From Cryobacterium roopkundense (GTDB lineage: Bacteria > Actinomycetota > Actinomycetes > Actinomycetales > Microbacteriaceae), in NCBI RefSeq assembly GCF_014200405.1, contig NZ_JACHBQ010000001.1, forward strand, positions 3,720,001 through 3,784,000: a stretch of DNA of 64,000 nt, read 5' to 3'. The translations under genes and the position numbers were made by a program. This document shows, piece after piece, positions 34,407 to 43,811 of the stretch. The notes below the pieces were generated by a model. That model saw only the letters and a program-made list of their open reading frames with translations, ran no database searches and was not told the DNA's origin. The first letter of the stretch is position 1; every line of letters begins with the position of its first letter.

Positions 34407-35327
34407 ATGGATGTGCAACGACTTGAGCTGCTCCGAGAATTGGCCGAAAGACACACCGTGACGGCGGTCGCGAAGGCCACGCACCGCACCCCTTCTGCGG
34501 TGTCCCAGCAGCTCAAGGTACTTGAGCGCGAGGCCGGTCTGCCGCTCACCGAACGCAAAGGACGCGGCCTCGTGCTCACGTCGGCCGGTCGCGCACTCGC
34601 CCGCAGCGCCACCGATGTGGCGGTCGCGTTGGAGCGCGCGAACGCCCTCTGGGACGAGTTTCGCAACCTCGCCACTGGTGAGGTGAGTGTCGTCACCTTT
34701 CCCACCGCCGGCCAGATGCTCTTGCCTGGCGTGCTTGCCGACCTGGCCGACACACCGGGCCTCGTAGTGACTTGCGCCGACCTCGACCCAGAACTCAGCG
34801 ACTTTCCGGCGCTCACCGCGGAGTTCGACATCGTGCTCGCGCACACGATGCGCGGCCAGCCCGCGTGGGGCGGGCGGGGCCTCAGCGTCGTTCCGTTGAT
34901 GACCGAGCCTCTGGATGTGGGGCTCCCGTCGCACCACCGGCTGGCGGCACGGGCATCTGTTTCTGCGAACGATGTGGCTGGTGAACCCTGGATCGGCGTG
35001 CCGGAGGGATATCCCTTTGAACGAATCCTGCACGAGATCGAGCAGCAGTCCGGTGAGCGACTCACCGTGACCCAGCGATTCTCCGACCTGCGCCTGGTCG
35101 AGTCGTTCATTACGGCGGGGCTTGGCATAGCCCTCGTGCCGCGCTACACCTCGGGCGGCGGCCAGCCGGAACGGCTGGTGCTCAAGCCGCTGCGCGGTGT
35201 CGATGCCGAGCGCCAGATCGTGGCCCTGATGCGCCCCGACAGGGCCGAACGCCTCGCCGTGCGCACTGTCGTCGAGTCTCTGCGCGTCCAGGCCGCGCGG
35301 GTGCAATCGAAGCACACTCCTCGCTGA
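34407..35327 (+). CDS. LysR family transcriptional regulator
   Basis: 306 residues. The N-terminal winged HTH (VTAVAKATHRTPSAVSQQLKVLEREAGLPL, read in two pieces) is followed by a periplasmic-binding-like effector domain from about residue 90. Closest in feel to the actinobacterial LysR proteins that control exporters or amino-acid genes. The upstream gap contains a repeated TAGCCTT/TAGCCTT and a T-rich stretch that may be its own operator. No adjacent divergent gene except the 40-residue peptide, so the target is unclear. Confidence 0.85.
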   Translation: MDVQRLELLRELAERHTVTAVAKATHRTPSAVSQQLKVLEREAGLPLTERKGRGLVLTSAGRALARSATDVAVALERANALWDEFRNLATGEVSVVTFPTAGQMLLPGVLADLADTPGLVVTCADLDPELSDFPALTAEFDIVLAHTMRGQPAWGGRGLSVVPLMTEPLDVGLPSHHRLAARASVSANDVAGEPWIGVPEGYPFERILHEIEQQSGERLTVTQRFSDLRLVESFITAGLGIALVPRYTSGGGQPERLVLKPLRGVDAERQIVALMRPDRAERLAVRTVVESLRVQAARVQSKHTPR

Positions 35328-35351
35328 GCTGGCTGCGCCTCTACAGCCTGT

Positions 35352-36626
35352 CTAGGCACGCCCATGCGTCACGCGGGAGCGCCTCGACACCGAGTCGACG
35401 ATCACGGCGAGCAGTAGCACGGCACCGGTGATCATGTAGCGGATCGATGAGTCGAGGTTGAGCAGGGTGAGCCCGCTGGAGATCGATTGGATCACGAGGA
35501 TGCCGAGCAGGGCCGAGTACGCCGTTCCTCGGCCACCGAACAGGCTGGCCCCGCCGATCACTGCCGCCGCGATGGCGTTGAGGTTGGTGTCGCCGCCGCC
35601 GCTGCCCTGGTTAGCCGCCGCGAGGCGCCCGGCCGCGAGGATGCCGCCGATAGCCGCGAATGTGGAACAGAGCACGAAGATCGAGACGTAGACCTGCTTC
35701 ACCTTGATGCCGGCCCGCCTCGCGGCCTCAACGTTGCCGCCGATGGCGTAGACCGACCTGCCCCACCTGGTGCGGGTGAGGAAGAAATTCATCACGACCA
35801 CGAACACCAGGAACAGCAGGAACATGAGGCCCACGCCACGCCCCTGGTTCAGGTACCAGGTCGGAACGCCCAGCACCACGAGCAGGCCCACGCTCTTGGC
35901 CACGAGAACGGATGTCGCAGCAGCCGATAGTCCGGCCACCTGACGTTGCCGCGCGGTCACCCAGGCCTGGGCGGCAAACGTCACCACGACGAGAACCACG
36001 AGCACGTAGGCGAGCCACTCCGGAAGGAACCACTGGCTTGCGAACTGCACGATCCAGGAGTCGAAGGGGATGTTGATCGAGCCTGTGCTGCCGAGTACAT
36101 ACAGTTGCAGCCCGAGGAAGCCGAGCAGCCCGGCCAAGGTGATCACGAAGCTCGGCACGCCGAACCGGGTGTACAGGATCCCGTAGAGCAGCCCCACGAG
36201 GACGCCTGCTGCGACGGCGGCGAGCAATGCCAGCGCTAAAGGCCATTCCATATTCACGAAACCCACGGCGAGGATTGCGGAAGCCAGCCCGCTGACCGAG
36301 CCCACCGAAAGGTCGATCTCGCCGAGCAGCAGCACGAGCACGATGCCGATGGCGATGGTTCCCACGGCCGCGCACTGGAGGGTGAGGTTGACGAGGTTGG
36401 TCGGCGAGAGGAAGTTCTCGTTGAGCAGCTGAAAAGCCACCCAGATCACGATCAGTCCGATCACGACGGGCAACGAGCCGAGGTCACCCGTGCGAATTCG
36501 GGACCAGGCCGCCTGGAACGCGCCTCGCAGACCATTTCGTTGGATGAGGCGCTCGTCCTGCAGGTCGGCCGCCATGGCCGACAGTGACGGGTCGGGCAGG
36601 GCTTCGGCGGGCGTCGGGGTGGTCAT
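35352..36626 (-). CDS. Sugar ABC transporter permease (XylH/FrcC type)
   Basis: 424 residues with about ten helices; longer than RbsC and typical of XylH. Characteristic stretches: LLLGEIDLSVGSVSGLASAI, RTRWGRSVYAIGGNVEAARRAGI and AVIGGASLFGGRGTAYSALLG, the conserved permease motif. Last gene of the operon; ATG 36626 overlaps the ATPase stop by 4 nt. Confidence 0.88.
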   Translation of the reverse strand: MTTPTPAEALPDPSLSAMAADLQDERLIQRNGLRGAFQAAWSRIRTGDLGSLPVVIGLIVIWVAFQLLNENFLSPTNLVNLTLQCAAVGTIAIGIVLVLLLGEIDLSVGSVSGLASAILAVGFVNMEWPLALALLAAVAAGVLVGLLYGILYTRFGVPSFVITLAGLLGFLGLQLYVLGSTGSINIPFDSWIVQFASQWFLPEWLAYVLVVLVVVTFAAQAWVTARQRQVAGLSAAATSVLVAKSVGLLVVLGVPTWYLNQGRGVGLMFLLFLVFVVVMNFFLTRTRWGRSVYAIGGNVEAARRAGIKVKQVYVSIFVLCSTFAAIGGILAAGRLAAANQGSGGGDTNLNAIAAAVIGGASLFGGRGTAYSALLGILVIQSISSGLTLLNLDSSIRYMITGAVLLLAVIVDSVSRRSRVTHGRA

Positions 36627-37438
36627 GACTGGTTCTCCTCCTCGTTGCGCGCCTGGGCCCGTCGGGTCACGGCATTGTCTGAGGCTCCGGTGATGGCGGC
36701 GATGATCTCCTCGTAGCTCACCTCGCCCACGATGAATTCACCGTTGTTCCGGCCGAGGCGCAGCACGACGATCCGATCCGCCACTGCCTGCACATCGGCC
36801 ATGTTGTGGCTGATCAGGATGACCGCCAGCCCCCGTTCGCGCAACCGCTCGATCAGGTTGAGGACCTCCGCGGTCTGGGCCACGCCGAGCGCAGCCGTCG
36901 GCTCGTCGAGTATCACGATTCCGGGGTCACCGATCAGCGACCGCGCTATCGCAACAGTCTGGCGCTGTCCGCCGGACAGGGACGCCACGACGATACGAAC
37001 AGACGGAATCTTTGCCGACAGTTGTCGCAGCAACTGCCAGGCTCGCTGTTCCATTTCGACTTCCTTGAGCGTCACCGCGCCGAGTTCGTGTCCGAGGAAC
37101 AGATTGGCCACCACATCGAGGTTGTCGCACAGGGCGAGGTCCTGGTAGACGGTCGCGATTCCGAGCCGGTTGGATTCCGCCGGGGTGTTGATGGAAACCG
37201 GTTTGTTGTCTCGAACGATAGAACCGGTGTCTGCGGGGTGTACTCCGGCCAGGATCTTGATCAGGGTCGACTTTCCGGCGCCGTTGTCTCCGACGAGAGC
37301 CACCACCTCGCCTGGGTAGACGTCCAGGCTGATATCGGTCAGCGCCTGCACCGCACCGAAGCTCTTGTTGATGCCACGCATCGAGAGCAGGGGCGTGCGT
37401 GTCGTCGCATTGCTGGGGGAAGGGGAGAGAACCGCCAT
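36623..37438 (-). CDS. Sugar ABC transporter ATP-binding protein, single-domain (FrcA-like)
   Basis: 271 residues from ATG 37438 behind AAGGACAG. One ABC domain only, while RbsA/XylG have two: Walker A VGDNGAGKSTLIK, signature ASLSGGQRQTVAIARSL, Walker B IVILDEPTAALGV, H-loop ILISHNMADV. Single-domain forms are known in fructose (FrcABC) transporters. Works as a homodimer with the downstream permease. Confidence 0.86.
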   Translation of the reverse strand: MAVLSPSPSNATTRTPLLSMRGINKSFGAVQALTDISLDVYPGEVVALVGDNGAGKSTLIKILAGVHPADTGSIVRDNKPVSINTPAESNRLGIATVYQDLALCDNLDVVANLFLGHELGAVTLKEVEMEQRAWQLLRQLSAKIPSVRIVVASLSGGQRQTVAIARSLIGDPGIVILDEPTAALGVAQTAEVLNLIERLRERGLAVILISHNMADVQAVADRIVVLRLGRNNGEFIVGEVSYEEIIAAITGASDNAVTRRAQARNEEENQS

Positions 37439-37561
37439 TGGTCTGTCCTTAGTAGACGGGGCTGTGAGCCCGTTATGGATGAGCCCGTACGTGATGAGGG
37501 TTGCTGGCTCGATGAGCGGGCCTGGCGTTGCGGGGCGGGGCATTACTGGGCGGGCGGGAGA

Positions 37562-37593
37562 GCCGGCCGGGAACCCGCTGGGCCCCGGCCGGC
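37562..37593 (-). terminator. Intra-operon hairpin after the sugar-binding protein gene
   Basis: Perfect 10-bp inverted repeat GCCGGCCGGG/CCCGGCCGGC with a 12-base loop, starting nine bases past the stop codon of the binding-protein gene. Probably protects the 3' end or partly terminates transcription, so that binding protein exceeds ATPase and permease. Confidence 0.65.
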
Positions 37594-37602
37594 AGGTCCT
37601 CT

Positions 37603-38691
37603 TTACTCGATTCCGGCGGCCGTGCAGGCCTCCGCGTATTCGGCCGTGCAGATCTGCTCCACGGTGTAGAAACCATCCGCGACGACAGTGTCCATGATGT
37701 TGGCAACTGTCACGACCACCGGGGTCAGCAGCGTCGACGGTGTTCCCTCGACCGTTGTGTCGCCCTCGGGTGTCTCGCCGGTGGCCAGTTGGTGCGCAAT
37801 TTCTGCGGCCAGCTCGGCTTCGGCCTTAATGGCCTTGTAGACCGTCATGAACTGGTCTCCGGCGACGATGCGCTGGATGGCGGCAAGCTCGGCATCCTGC
37901 CCGGTCACGGGAGGCAGTGGATCGGTTCCGGCTGCCATGAGCGCCGCAATCGCACCCCCCGCGGTTCCATCGTTGGCCGCGTACACGCCGATGATGTCAT
38001 CGCCGTACTGGGTGATCTGGCCGGCCATGAATTCCTGAGCCTTGTCGGGGCTCCAGTCAGGAGTGTCATACTCCGCCAGGATGGGGATACCGGACGGATC
38101 GATCACCGAATGGGCGCCCTTCTTGAACTGGGCCGCGTTGCCGTCCGTGGGCGAACCGTTGATCATAACGATGCCCTGGGGGTCAGTGGCACCGCCGTTC
38201 TCTTCGATCTTGTCCACGAGCGCGGTGCCCTGCAGCACACCGACCTGTTCGTTGTCGAAGGAGACGTAGTACGCGAGGTCTTCGCTCGTGATCAGCCGGT
38301 CGTAGGAGATGACCGGTACGTCCTGGGATCTCGCCGACGCCACAATGCTGGCCGCCGCCGCCGCGTCCACGGGGTCGAGCACCAGCACCGCGATTCCCTG
38401 CGTCAGCGCGGACTCGGCCTGTTGCAGCTGCTTGGCAGCGTCCTGGTCCGCGTTGGCATAGACAATCTCGTAGTTGCCGAGCGACTTCAGCTTCGCCTCG
38501 AAGAGCGGCCGGTCGAAGCTTTCGTACCTGGTCGTCTTGGACTCAGGCAGAAGCAGCCCGATCTTGACCGTCTCCCCGCCAGACACGTCCGTGGTACTCC
38601 CGGTGTTGGTCGTGGAACAGGCAGCCAACGTCCCGGTCGTTGCCATGAGGACAACGCTCAGTAGCGCGATTCTTACGCGTGCTTTTCTCAT
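37603..38691 (-). CDS. Sugar ABC transporter substrate-binding lipoprotein (XylF-like)
   Basis: 362 residues from ATG 38691, with GGAGG seven bases upstream. Lipobox LAAC (Cys25). The body is a periplasmic-binding protein type I of the XylF/ChvE group: VKIGLLLPESKTTRYESFDRPLFEAKL (read in two parts), DQDAAKQLQQAESALTQGI, VISYDRLI, YVSFDNEQVGVLQG and VYAANDGTAGGAIAAL. Xylose-like pentose or another monosaccharide is the likely ligand. First gene of the operon. Confidence 0.88.
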   Translation of the reverse strand: MRKARVRIALLSVVLMATTGTLAACSTTNTGSTTDVSGGETVKIGLLLPESKTTRYESFDRPLFEAKLKSLGNYEIVYANADQDAAKQLQQAESALTQGIAVLVLDPVDAAAAASIVASARSQDVPVISYDRLITSEDLAYYVSFDNEQVGVLQGTALVDKIEENGGATDPQGIVMINGSPTDGNAAQFKKGAHSVIDPSGIPILAEYDTPDWSPDKAQEFMAGQITQYGDDIIGVYAANDGTAGGAIAALMAAGTDPLPPVTGQDAELAAIQRIVAGDQFMTVYKAIKAEAELAAEIAHQLATGETPEGDTTVEGTPSTLLTPVVVTVANIMDTVVADGFYTVEQICTAEYAEACTAAGIE

Positions 38692-38755
38692 CGATATGCC
38701 TCCGCTGTGGCCATCCCGATTGATGGTGCAACCAAGGTCGTCCCGCCGGGCACAA

Positions 38756-38808
38756 GCGTCAAGCCCCCATGGCACCCCCCGACGGGGGGCAGAATGGAGG
38801 CTTGACGC
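38756..38808 (-). terminator. Terminator hairpin after mmsA
   Basis: Arms GCGTCAAGCCTCCAT and ATGGGGGCTTGACGC (minus strand, one mismatch) enclose a second inner stem CCCCCCG/CGGGGGG. It begins directly after the mmsA stop codon, and probably separates the pyrimidine operon from the sugar ABC operon. No T tract. Confidence 0.7.
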
Positions 38809-38809
38809 A

Positions 38810-40303
38810 CTAGTCGTGCTGCGGAAATCCGAGGTTGATCCCACCGTGACTCGGATCGAGCCAGCGGCTGGTCACGGCCTTCTCCCTGGTGAAGAATGCG
38901 ATCCCGGCCGCGCCGTACGCCTTGGCGTCGCCGAAGAGTGAGTTCTTCCAGCCGCCGAACGAATGCGAGGCTACCGGAACGGGGATGGGCACGTTGATGC
39001 CCACCATGCCCACCTGCACCTCGTTCTGGAACCGCCGCGCCGCGCCGCCGTCGTTGGTGAAAATGGCGGTGCCGTTGCCGTACGGGCTGGCGTTGATGAG
39101 CTTGAGGCCCTCGGCATAGCTGCCCACCCTGATGATCGACAGCACCGGGCCGAAGATCTCGTCGATGTATACCCTGGACTGCACGCTCACCCGGTCGAAC
39201 AGGGTGGGGCCGAGCCAGAAACCGGATGCCTCGCCGTCGACGGCCACATCGCGCCCGTCGACCACGACATCCGCTCCGTCGGCGGCGGCGAGGTCGATGT
39301 ACGAGGCCACCTTATCGCGGTGCGCCTCGGTGATCAGCGGGCCCATGTCGCAGCCGCGCAGGCCGTCGCCGACCCGTAGCCCACCCATGCGTTCGGTAAT
39401 TTTCGCCACGAGCTCGTCGGCGACAGGTTCAACCGCCACGATCACACTGATGGCCATGCAGCGCTCACCGGCGGAGCCGAAACCCGCGTTGACCGCGGCA
39501 TCCGCTGCCAGGTCGAGGTCGGCGTCCGGCAAGACCAGCATGTGGTTCTTCGCGCCACCGAGCGCCTGTACACGCTTGCCGTGCGCCGAAGCGGTCTCGT
39601 AGATGTAGCGCGCGATCGGGGTGGACCCCACGAAGGAGATGGACTGCACATCGGGGTGTCCGAGCAGCGCGTCGACGGCCTCCTTGTCGCCGTGCACCAC
39701 GTTGAAGACACCGTCGGGCAGACCTGCCTCGGTAAACAGGGCGGCCATCCAGTTGGCTGCGGTCGGGTCCTTCTCACTCGGCTTCAGCACGACCGTGTTG
39801 CCGGCGGCTATCGCGAGCGGAAAGAACCAGAGCGGAACCATGGCCGGAAAGTTGAAGGGGCTGATGATGCCGACCACGCCGAGAGGCTGGCGCAGCGTGT
39901 ACACGTCCACTCCCGTCGACACGTTCTCGGAGTACTCACCCTTGGAGAGGTGCGGCATACCGAGCGCGAACTCCACCACCTCGAGGCCGCGGGTAATCTC
40001 GCCAAGAGCGTCGGAGGTAACCTTGCCGTGTTCGGCCGTGAGGATGTCGGCGAGCTCGCCCATGCGTTCGTTCAGCAGTTCGCGAAAGGCGAACATGATG
40101 GTCTGGCGGCGGGCCTGGCTGGTGTCCCGCCAACCCGGGAAAGCAGCGGCGGCCACGTCCACAGCACCGTCAACGTCCGCGCTGCTCGCAAGCAGTACGT
40201 TCTTGGCGACCATACCGGTGGCCGGGTTGTAGACAGGGGCGGTGCGGGTGGACGCCGCGGCGCTCTCGGCGCCGCCGATCCAGTGGTTGAGCACGGTTGT
40301 CAT
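38810..40303 (-). CDS. mmsA: CoA-acylating methylmalonate-/malonate-semialdehyde dehydrogenase
   Basis: 497 residues, an aldehyde dehydrogenase of the MmsA/IolA branch: ISPFNFPAMVPLWFFPLAIA (Asn151), the catalytic Cys282 in GSAGERCMAISV and the branch-specific SHSFGGWKNSLFGD. It lacks the catalytic Glu-type deacylation of ordinary ALDHs, using CoA instead (family knowledge). In this cluster it should convert malonate semialdehyde to acetyl-CoA, and methylmalonate semialdehyde to propionyl-CoA, finishing uracil and thymine breakdown. Last gene of the operon. Confidence 0.92.
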   Translation of the reverse strand: MTTVLNHWIGGAESAAASTRTAPVYNPATGMVAKNVLLASSADVDGAVDVAAAAFPGWRDTSQARRQTIMFAFRELLNERMGELADILTAEHGKVTSDALGEITRGLEVVEFALGMPHLSKGEYSENVSTGVDVYTLRQPLGVVGIISPFNFPAMVPLWFFPLAIAAGNTVVLKPSEKDPTAANWMAALFTEAGLPDGVFNVVHGDKEAVDALLGHPDVQSISFVGSTPIARYIYETASAHGKRVQALGGAKNHMLVLPDADLDLAADAAVNAGFGSAGERCMAISVIVAVEPVADELVAKITERMGGLRVGDGLRGCDMGPLITEAHRDKVASYIDLAAADGADVVVDGRDVAVDGEASGFWLGPTLFDRVSVQSRVYIDEIFGPVLSIIRVGSYAEGLKLINASPYGNGTAIFTNDGGAARRFQNEVQVGMVGINVPIPVPVASHSFGGWKNSLFGDAKAYGAAGIAFFTREKAVTSRWLDPSHGGINLGFPQHD

Positions 40304-40328
40304 GTGAGTCCTTACAGTTCGTCGGTCC

Positions 40329-40409
40329 CGAAATCGACGGAGATTTCGGCGATTTGAGCGGTTTTCCCGCGTTGTAGGGCAGAAGCCCGCGAAATCTCCG
40401 TCGATTTCG
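40329..40409. repeat. Palindromic intergenic element, type C
   Basis: Two perfect 20-base inverted arms at 40329-40348 and 40390-40409 (each of the CGAAATC...GATTTCG form, itself nearly palindromic) around a 41-base centre. It lies between mmsA and the aminotransferase gene, inside the operon, where it may process or attenuate the transcript. Confidence 0.75.
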
Positions 40410-40417
40410 CGGGCAGG

Positions 40418-41746
40418 TCACGCGAGCAGGTCGAGGGAGAGTACCTCGTCGTAGATTGCGAGGGCCTCGGCAACCTCGGCGTCGGTCACCACGCACGGCG
40501 GTACGACGTGGATGCGGTTCTCCATCAGAAAGGGCAACAGCCCACGGGCGAGTAGCTCGGTCTTGATGCGCGCCATCACTGCCGCGCTCACCGGTTCACG
40601 GGTGAGTGGGTCGGTCACGAGTTCCAGGACCCAGAACACGCCCTCGCCTCGCACCTCTCCGATGATCGGGTGGTTGGCGGCGAGCGCCGCGAGCCCGGGC
40701 GCGAGCACCGAGCGGCCGATGCGGGCCGCGTTCTCCACGATGCCTTCCTCCTCCATCGCGTCGAGCGCGGCCACGATCGAGGCCATGGCCAGCGGATGCC
40801 CGCTGTACGTCAGTCCCCCCGGGAATACGGCGGTGTCGAAGCCGGCCGCGATCGCATCCGAGATGATGACCCCGCCCGTGGGCACGTACCCCGAGTTGAC
40901 TCCCTTGGCGAAGGTGATCAGGTCGGGCGTCACGTCGTAGCCCTCGAAGGCAAACCAGCGCCCGGTGCGCCCGAAGCCGCACATCACCTCGTCGAGGATG
41001 AGCAAGATGCCGTAGCGGTCGCAGAGCCCGCGCACCCCGGCGAGGTAGCCGGGCGGCGGCAGCATCACGCCGGCCGTTCCCGGCACCGATTCAAGCAGCA
41101 CCGCGGCGATCGACGTCGATCCCTCACTCTGAATGACGCGCTCGAGGTGCTGCAGGGCGCGTTCCGATTCCTGCTCGGGCGTCGTCGCCCAGAACTCGCT
41201 GCGGTACAGGTACGGGCCAAAGAAGTGCACGTGTCCCCGCGCGTATTCGTTGGGCACACGGCGCCAGTCCCCGGTGGCCACGATGGCCGCGCCGGTATTG
41301 CCGTGGTACGACCGGTAGGTGGAGAGCACTTTGTCGCGACCGGTGTGCAGGCGGGCCATGCGAATGGCGTTCTCATTGGCATCCGCTCCCCCGTTCGTGA
41401 AGAAGACCTTGTTGAAGCCGTCCGGAGCCCGGTTTACGATTCGCAGGGCGGCCTCGCCGCGGGCGAGGTTGGCGGTGGACGGCGCGATGGTCGCGAGCAG
41501 GTTCGCCTGCTCCACGATGGCTTTCACGACCGACGGATGCTGGTGGCCGATATTCACGTTGACCAACTGGCTCGAGAAGTCGAGGTACTGGTGCCCCTCG
41601 TGGTCCCAGACCCGGCAGCCGAGGCCGCCGGCGATCACGAGGGGCTTGAGCGCGCCCTGCGCCGACCAGGAGTGGAATACGTGCGCGCGGTCGAGCTCGC
41701 TCGTGCGCTCGTTCAGGCCGAGCAGGGGGGTGGTGGTGTCGTTCAC
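40418..41746 (-). CDS. Class III omega-aminotransferase (beta-alanine/3-aminoisobutyrate)
   Basis: 442 residues, PLP fold type I. Key features: VFFTNGGADANENAIRMAR, YRSYHGNTGAAI, Asp252 in ILDEVMCGFGRTGRW and the PLP lysine Lys281 in LITFAKGVNSGYVPTGG. By cluster it should move the amino group from beta-alanine or 3-aminoisobutyrate to pyruvate or 2-oxoglutarate, giving the semialdehyde for MmsA. Other omega-amino acids remain possible. Confidence 0.87.
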   Translation of the reverse strand: MNDTTTPLLGLNERTSELDRAHVFHSWSAQGALKPLVIAGGLGCRVWDHEGHQYLDFSSQLVNVNIGHQHPSVVKAIVEQANLLATIAPSTANLARGEAALRIVNRAPDGFNKVFFTNGGADANENAIRMARLHTGRDKVLSTYRSYHGNTGAAIVATGDWRRVPNEYARGHVHFFGPYLYRSEFWATTPEQESERALQHLERVIQSEGSTSIAAVLLESVPGTAGVMLPPPGYLAGVRGLCDRYGILLILDEVMCGFGRTGRWFAFEGYDVTPDLITFAKGVNSGYVPTGGVIISDAIAAGFDTAVFPGGLTYSGHPLAMASIVAALDAMEEEGIVENAARIGRSVLAPGLAALAANHPIIGEVRGEGVFWVLELVTDPLTREPVSAAVMARIKTELLARGLLPFLMENRIHVVPPCVVTDAEVAEALAIYDEVLSLDLLA

Positions 41747-41820
41747 GCGGATGCTTCTTTCTGTGTTGGTGGTCGGGCGGCCCCTGTCTGGCAGCGGCCG
41801 CCCGACCGATATACGAATGC

Positions 41821-42972
41821 TTACTCGCCGCCCTCCGTGAGCGTCACGTCGATCGGGGTCCAGTCGGCGCCCATCACGTCGACGCCGTCCGCCTCGAGCT
41901 CATCGAGGGCCTGTTGTACGTACTCGTTGGAGTACGCGGTCGTGGGCGGCTCGGCGGTGATAATGGTGCTGCCGGTCTCGTTCTGGGTGTTCAGGGCGAT
42001 GTCGACGGTGTTGGCCCAGGCGACCTCGTCGATCAGGCCCACGCCGTTTGTGGACGGCCAGATCAGCTTGCTGACCTCGTTGGTCATCCACAGCTGGTGG
42101 CCAGAAGGCAGCGCCGAACCGGCGGCGGTCACGATTGCGGCGGCTTCCTCAGGGTTGTTCGCGGCGTAGATCCAGCCCTCGATCGAGGCTTTGATGAACT
42201 TCACCGTAGTGGCGGCGTAGCCCTCATCGCTCTCGAGCTTGTCGGTGTTGGCCCAGATGCCGTCCTGGAGCATAGCTGTGCCCTCGGTGTTCCAGTCGAT
42301 CACGTTGAGGTCATCGGGCTGGTACAGGTCGCCGGTTTCCGGGTTCACGGTCTCCAGAACCTGGGCGTACTCGTTGTAGGTCATGGCCTGCGCAGCGTCG
42401 ATGTCGCCGGAGAGGAAGGCGTTCATGTCGAAGGCCTGCTGCACGAGGCTGATGTCGTCGATCGCGACCCCGGCCTTCTGCATGCCGGCGAAGAGCTCCC
42501 ACTCGTTGCCGTAGCCCCAGCTGCCCACGTTCTTCCCGGCGAGGTCGGTGGCCGTGGTGATGTCCTTGTCCTTGAACGAGATCTGGGTCGTGGCACTGCG
42601 CTCGAAGATCTGGGCGACATCGGTGATGTTGGCGCCCTGTTCGATCGAGCCGAGCACCTTGGGCACCCAGGAGATGGCGTAGTCCACGTCGCCGGCCGCG
42701 AGCACGTCCTGCGGAACGATATCGGGACCGCCCTCCACGATCGTCACGTCGAGCCCCTCCGCCTCATACAGGCCCTGGTCGACCGCGGCGTAGTAGCCGG
42801 CGAACTGCGCCTGCGCCGACCACTGCAGTTGCAGGGTCACCGGGGTGAGACCGTCCGCCGCGTCACTCGCTGCGCCGCCCGAGTCGCTGCCCGCGCTGCA
42901 GCCGGTGAGTACGAGCGCGCTGACCGCGGTGAGGGTTCCGAACGTGCCGAGCCATCGTGTGCTGTGTTTCAT
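41821..42972 (-). CDS. NMT1/ThiY-like ABC substrate-binding lipoprotein, probable pyrimidine binder
   Basis: 383 residues from ATG 42972 behind GGAGGAAAC. Lipobox VLTGC (Cys25). The mature start VTLQLQWSAQAQFAGYYAA and GLYEAEGLDVTIVEGG are NMT1/THI5-family hallmarks, a family that binds pyrimidine (HMP) precursors, riboflavin or sulfonates. Placed between permease and aminotransferase genes of the pyrimidine catabolic operon, so uracil, thymine or a dihydropyrimidine/hydantoin is the likely ligand (inference). Confidence 0.85.
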   Translation of the reverse strand: MKHSTRWLGTFGTLTAVSALVLTGCSAGSDSGGAASDAADGLTPVTLQLQWSAQAQFAGYYAAVDQGLYEAEGLDVTIVEGGPDIVPQDVLAAGDVDYAISWVPKVLGSIEQGANITDVAQIFERSATTQISFKDKDITTATDLAGKNVGSWGYGNEWELFAGMQKAGVAIDDISLVQQAFDMNAFLSGDIDAAQAMTYNEYAQVLETVNPETGDLYQPDDLNVIDWNTEGTAMLQDGIWANTDKLESDEGYAATTVKFIKASIEGWIYAANNPEEAAAIVTAAGSALPSGHQLWMTNEVSKLIWPSTNGVGLIDEVAWANTVDIALNTQNETGSTIITAEPPTTAYSNEYVQQALDELEADGVDVMGADWTPIDVTLTEGGE

Positions 42973-43031
42973 GTTTCCTCCAGTGCCTGATAGGTGCCGT
43001 GCTGTGGCGGGATGTACCGTGATGGGTTGAC

Positions 43032-43811
43032 CTACCCGCCGTGACGGCGGGTCAGCATCTTCTCCACGATGAGCGCGCCGCAATAGAACAGGAGGCCGAG
43101 CAGGATCGATCCGAGCACGAATGCCCACGCCAGGGGGTAGTTGCTGCTCGAAGCCGCCGAGGTGATCGACTTGCCTAGACCGCCGACCGGGCCGCCGAAG
43201 TACTCGGCGATCAGGGCGCTGATCACGGCCAGCGAGCTCGCGATCCGCAGACCGGTGAACACAAACGGCCGCGCAGTGGGCAGGGTCACGGTTCGCGTCG
43301 CCTGCCAGCGCGACGCCGCGGTCGCCCGCATGAGGTCACGGTGCACCCGCGGTACCTGCCGCAGCCCCTTGAGCGTGTTGAAATACACCGGCACGAACAC
43401 GGCGAACGCGGCCACCAGCTGACGGGCGGTCTCTGCTCCGGCGCCGAACATCGTGTAGAGCACCGGGGCCAGGGCCACAATCGGCACCACAGCGATCGAG
43501 GCCACGATCGGGGCCGCCATCTCGTCGAATACACCCACGAGTGCCGACAGCACGGCGAGCAGAATGCCGAGCAGCGCCCCGATCACGAGCCCGATCAGGG
43601 CGTTGCGGCCGGTGACCGCCATTCCGTTCAGGACGTTCTGTAGGTTGGCACCGAACTGCTCTCCGATCGCGAACGGTCCGGGCAGGATGAAGGGTTTGAT
43701 CCCCAGCCCTGTCACGGCGCCCTGCCAGAGCAGCACGACGGCGACCCCGAAGAGCACCGGAGCCAGTAGGGCCAAGGCCGGCGAGGGCATCCGTTCTGCG
43801 CGGCTTGTCAT
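43032..43811 (-). CDS. ABC transporter permease 2 (SsuC/ThiX-like)
   Basis: 259 residues, six helices. The EAA-type loop [31 protein letters not shown] (in two parts) and [38 protein letters not shown] define the NMT1-transporter permease. ATG 43811 overlaps the ATPase stop by 4 nt. It forms a likely heterodimer with the permease at 44623-45513. Confidence 0.88.
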   Translation of the reverse strand: MTSRAERMPSPALALLAPVLFGVAVVLLWQGAVTGLGIKPFILPGPFAIGEQFGANLQNVLNGMAVTGRNALIGLVIGALLGILLAVLSALVGVFDEMAAPIVASIAVVPIVALAPVLYTMFGAGAETARQLVAAFAVFVPVYFNTLKGLRQVPRVHRDLMRATAASRWQATRTVTLPTARPFVFTGLRIASSLAVISALIAEYFGGPVGGLGKSITSAASSSNYPLAWAFVLGSILLGLLFYCGALIVEKMLTRRHGG

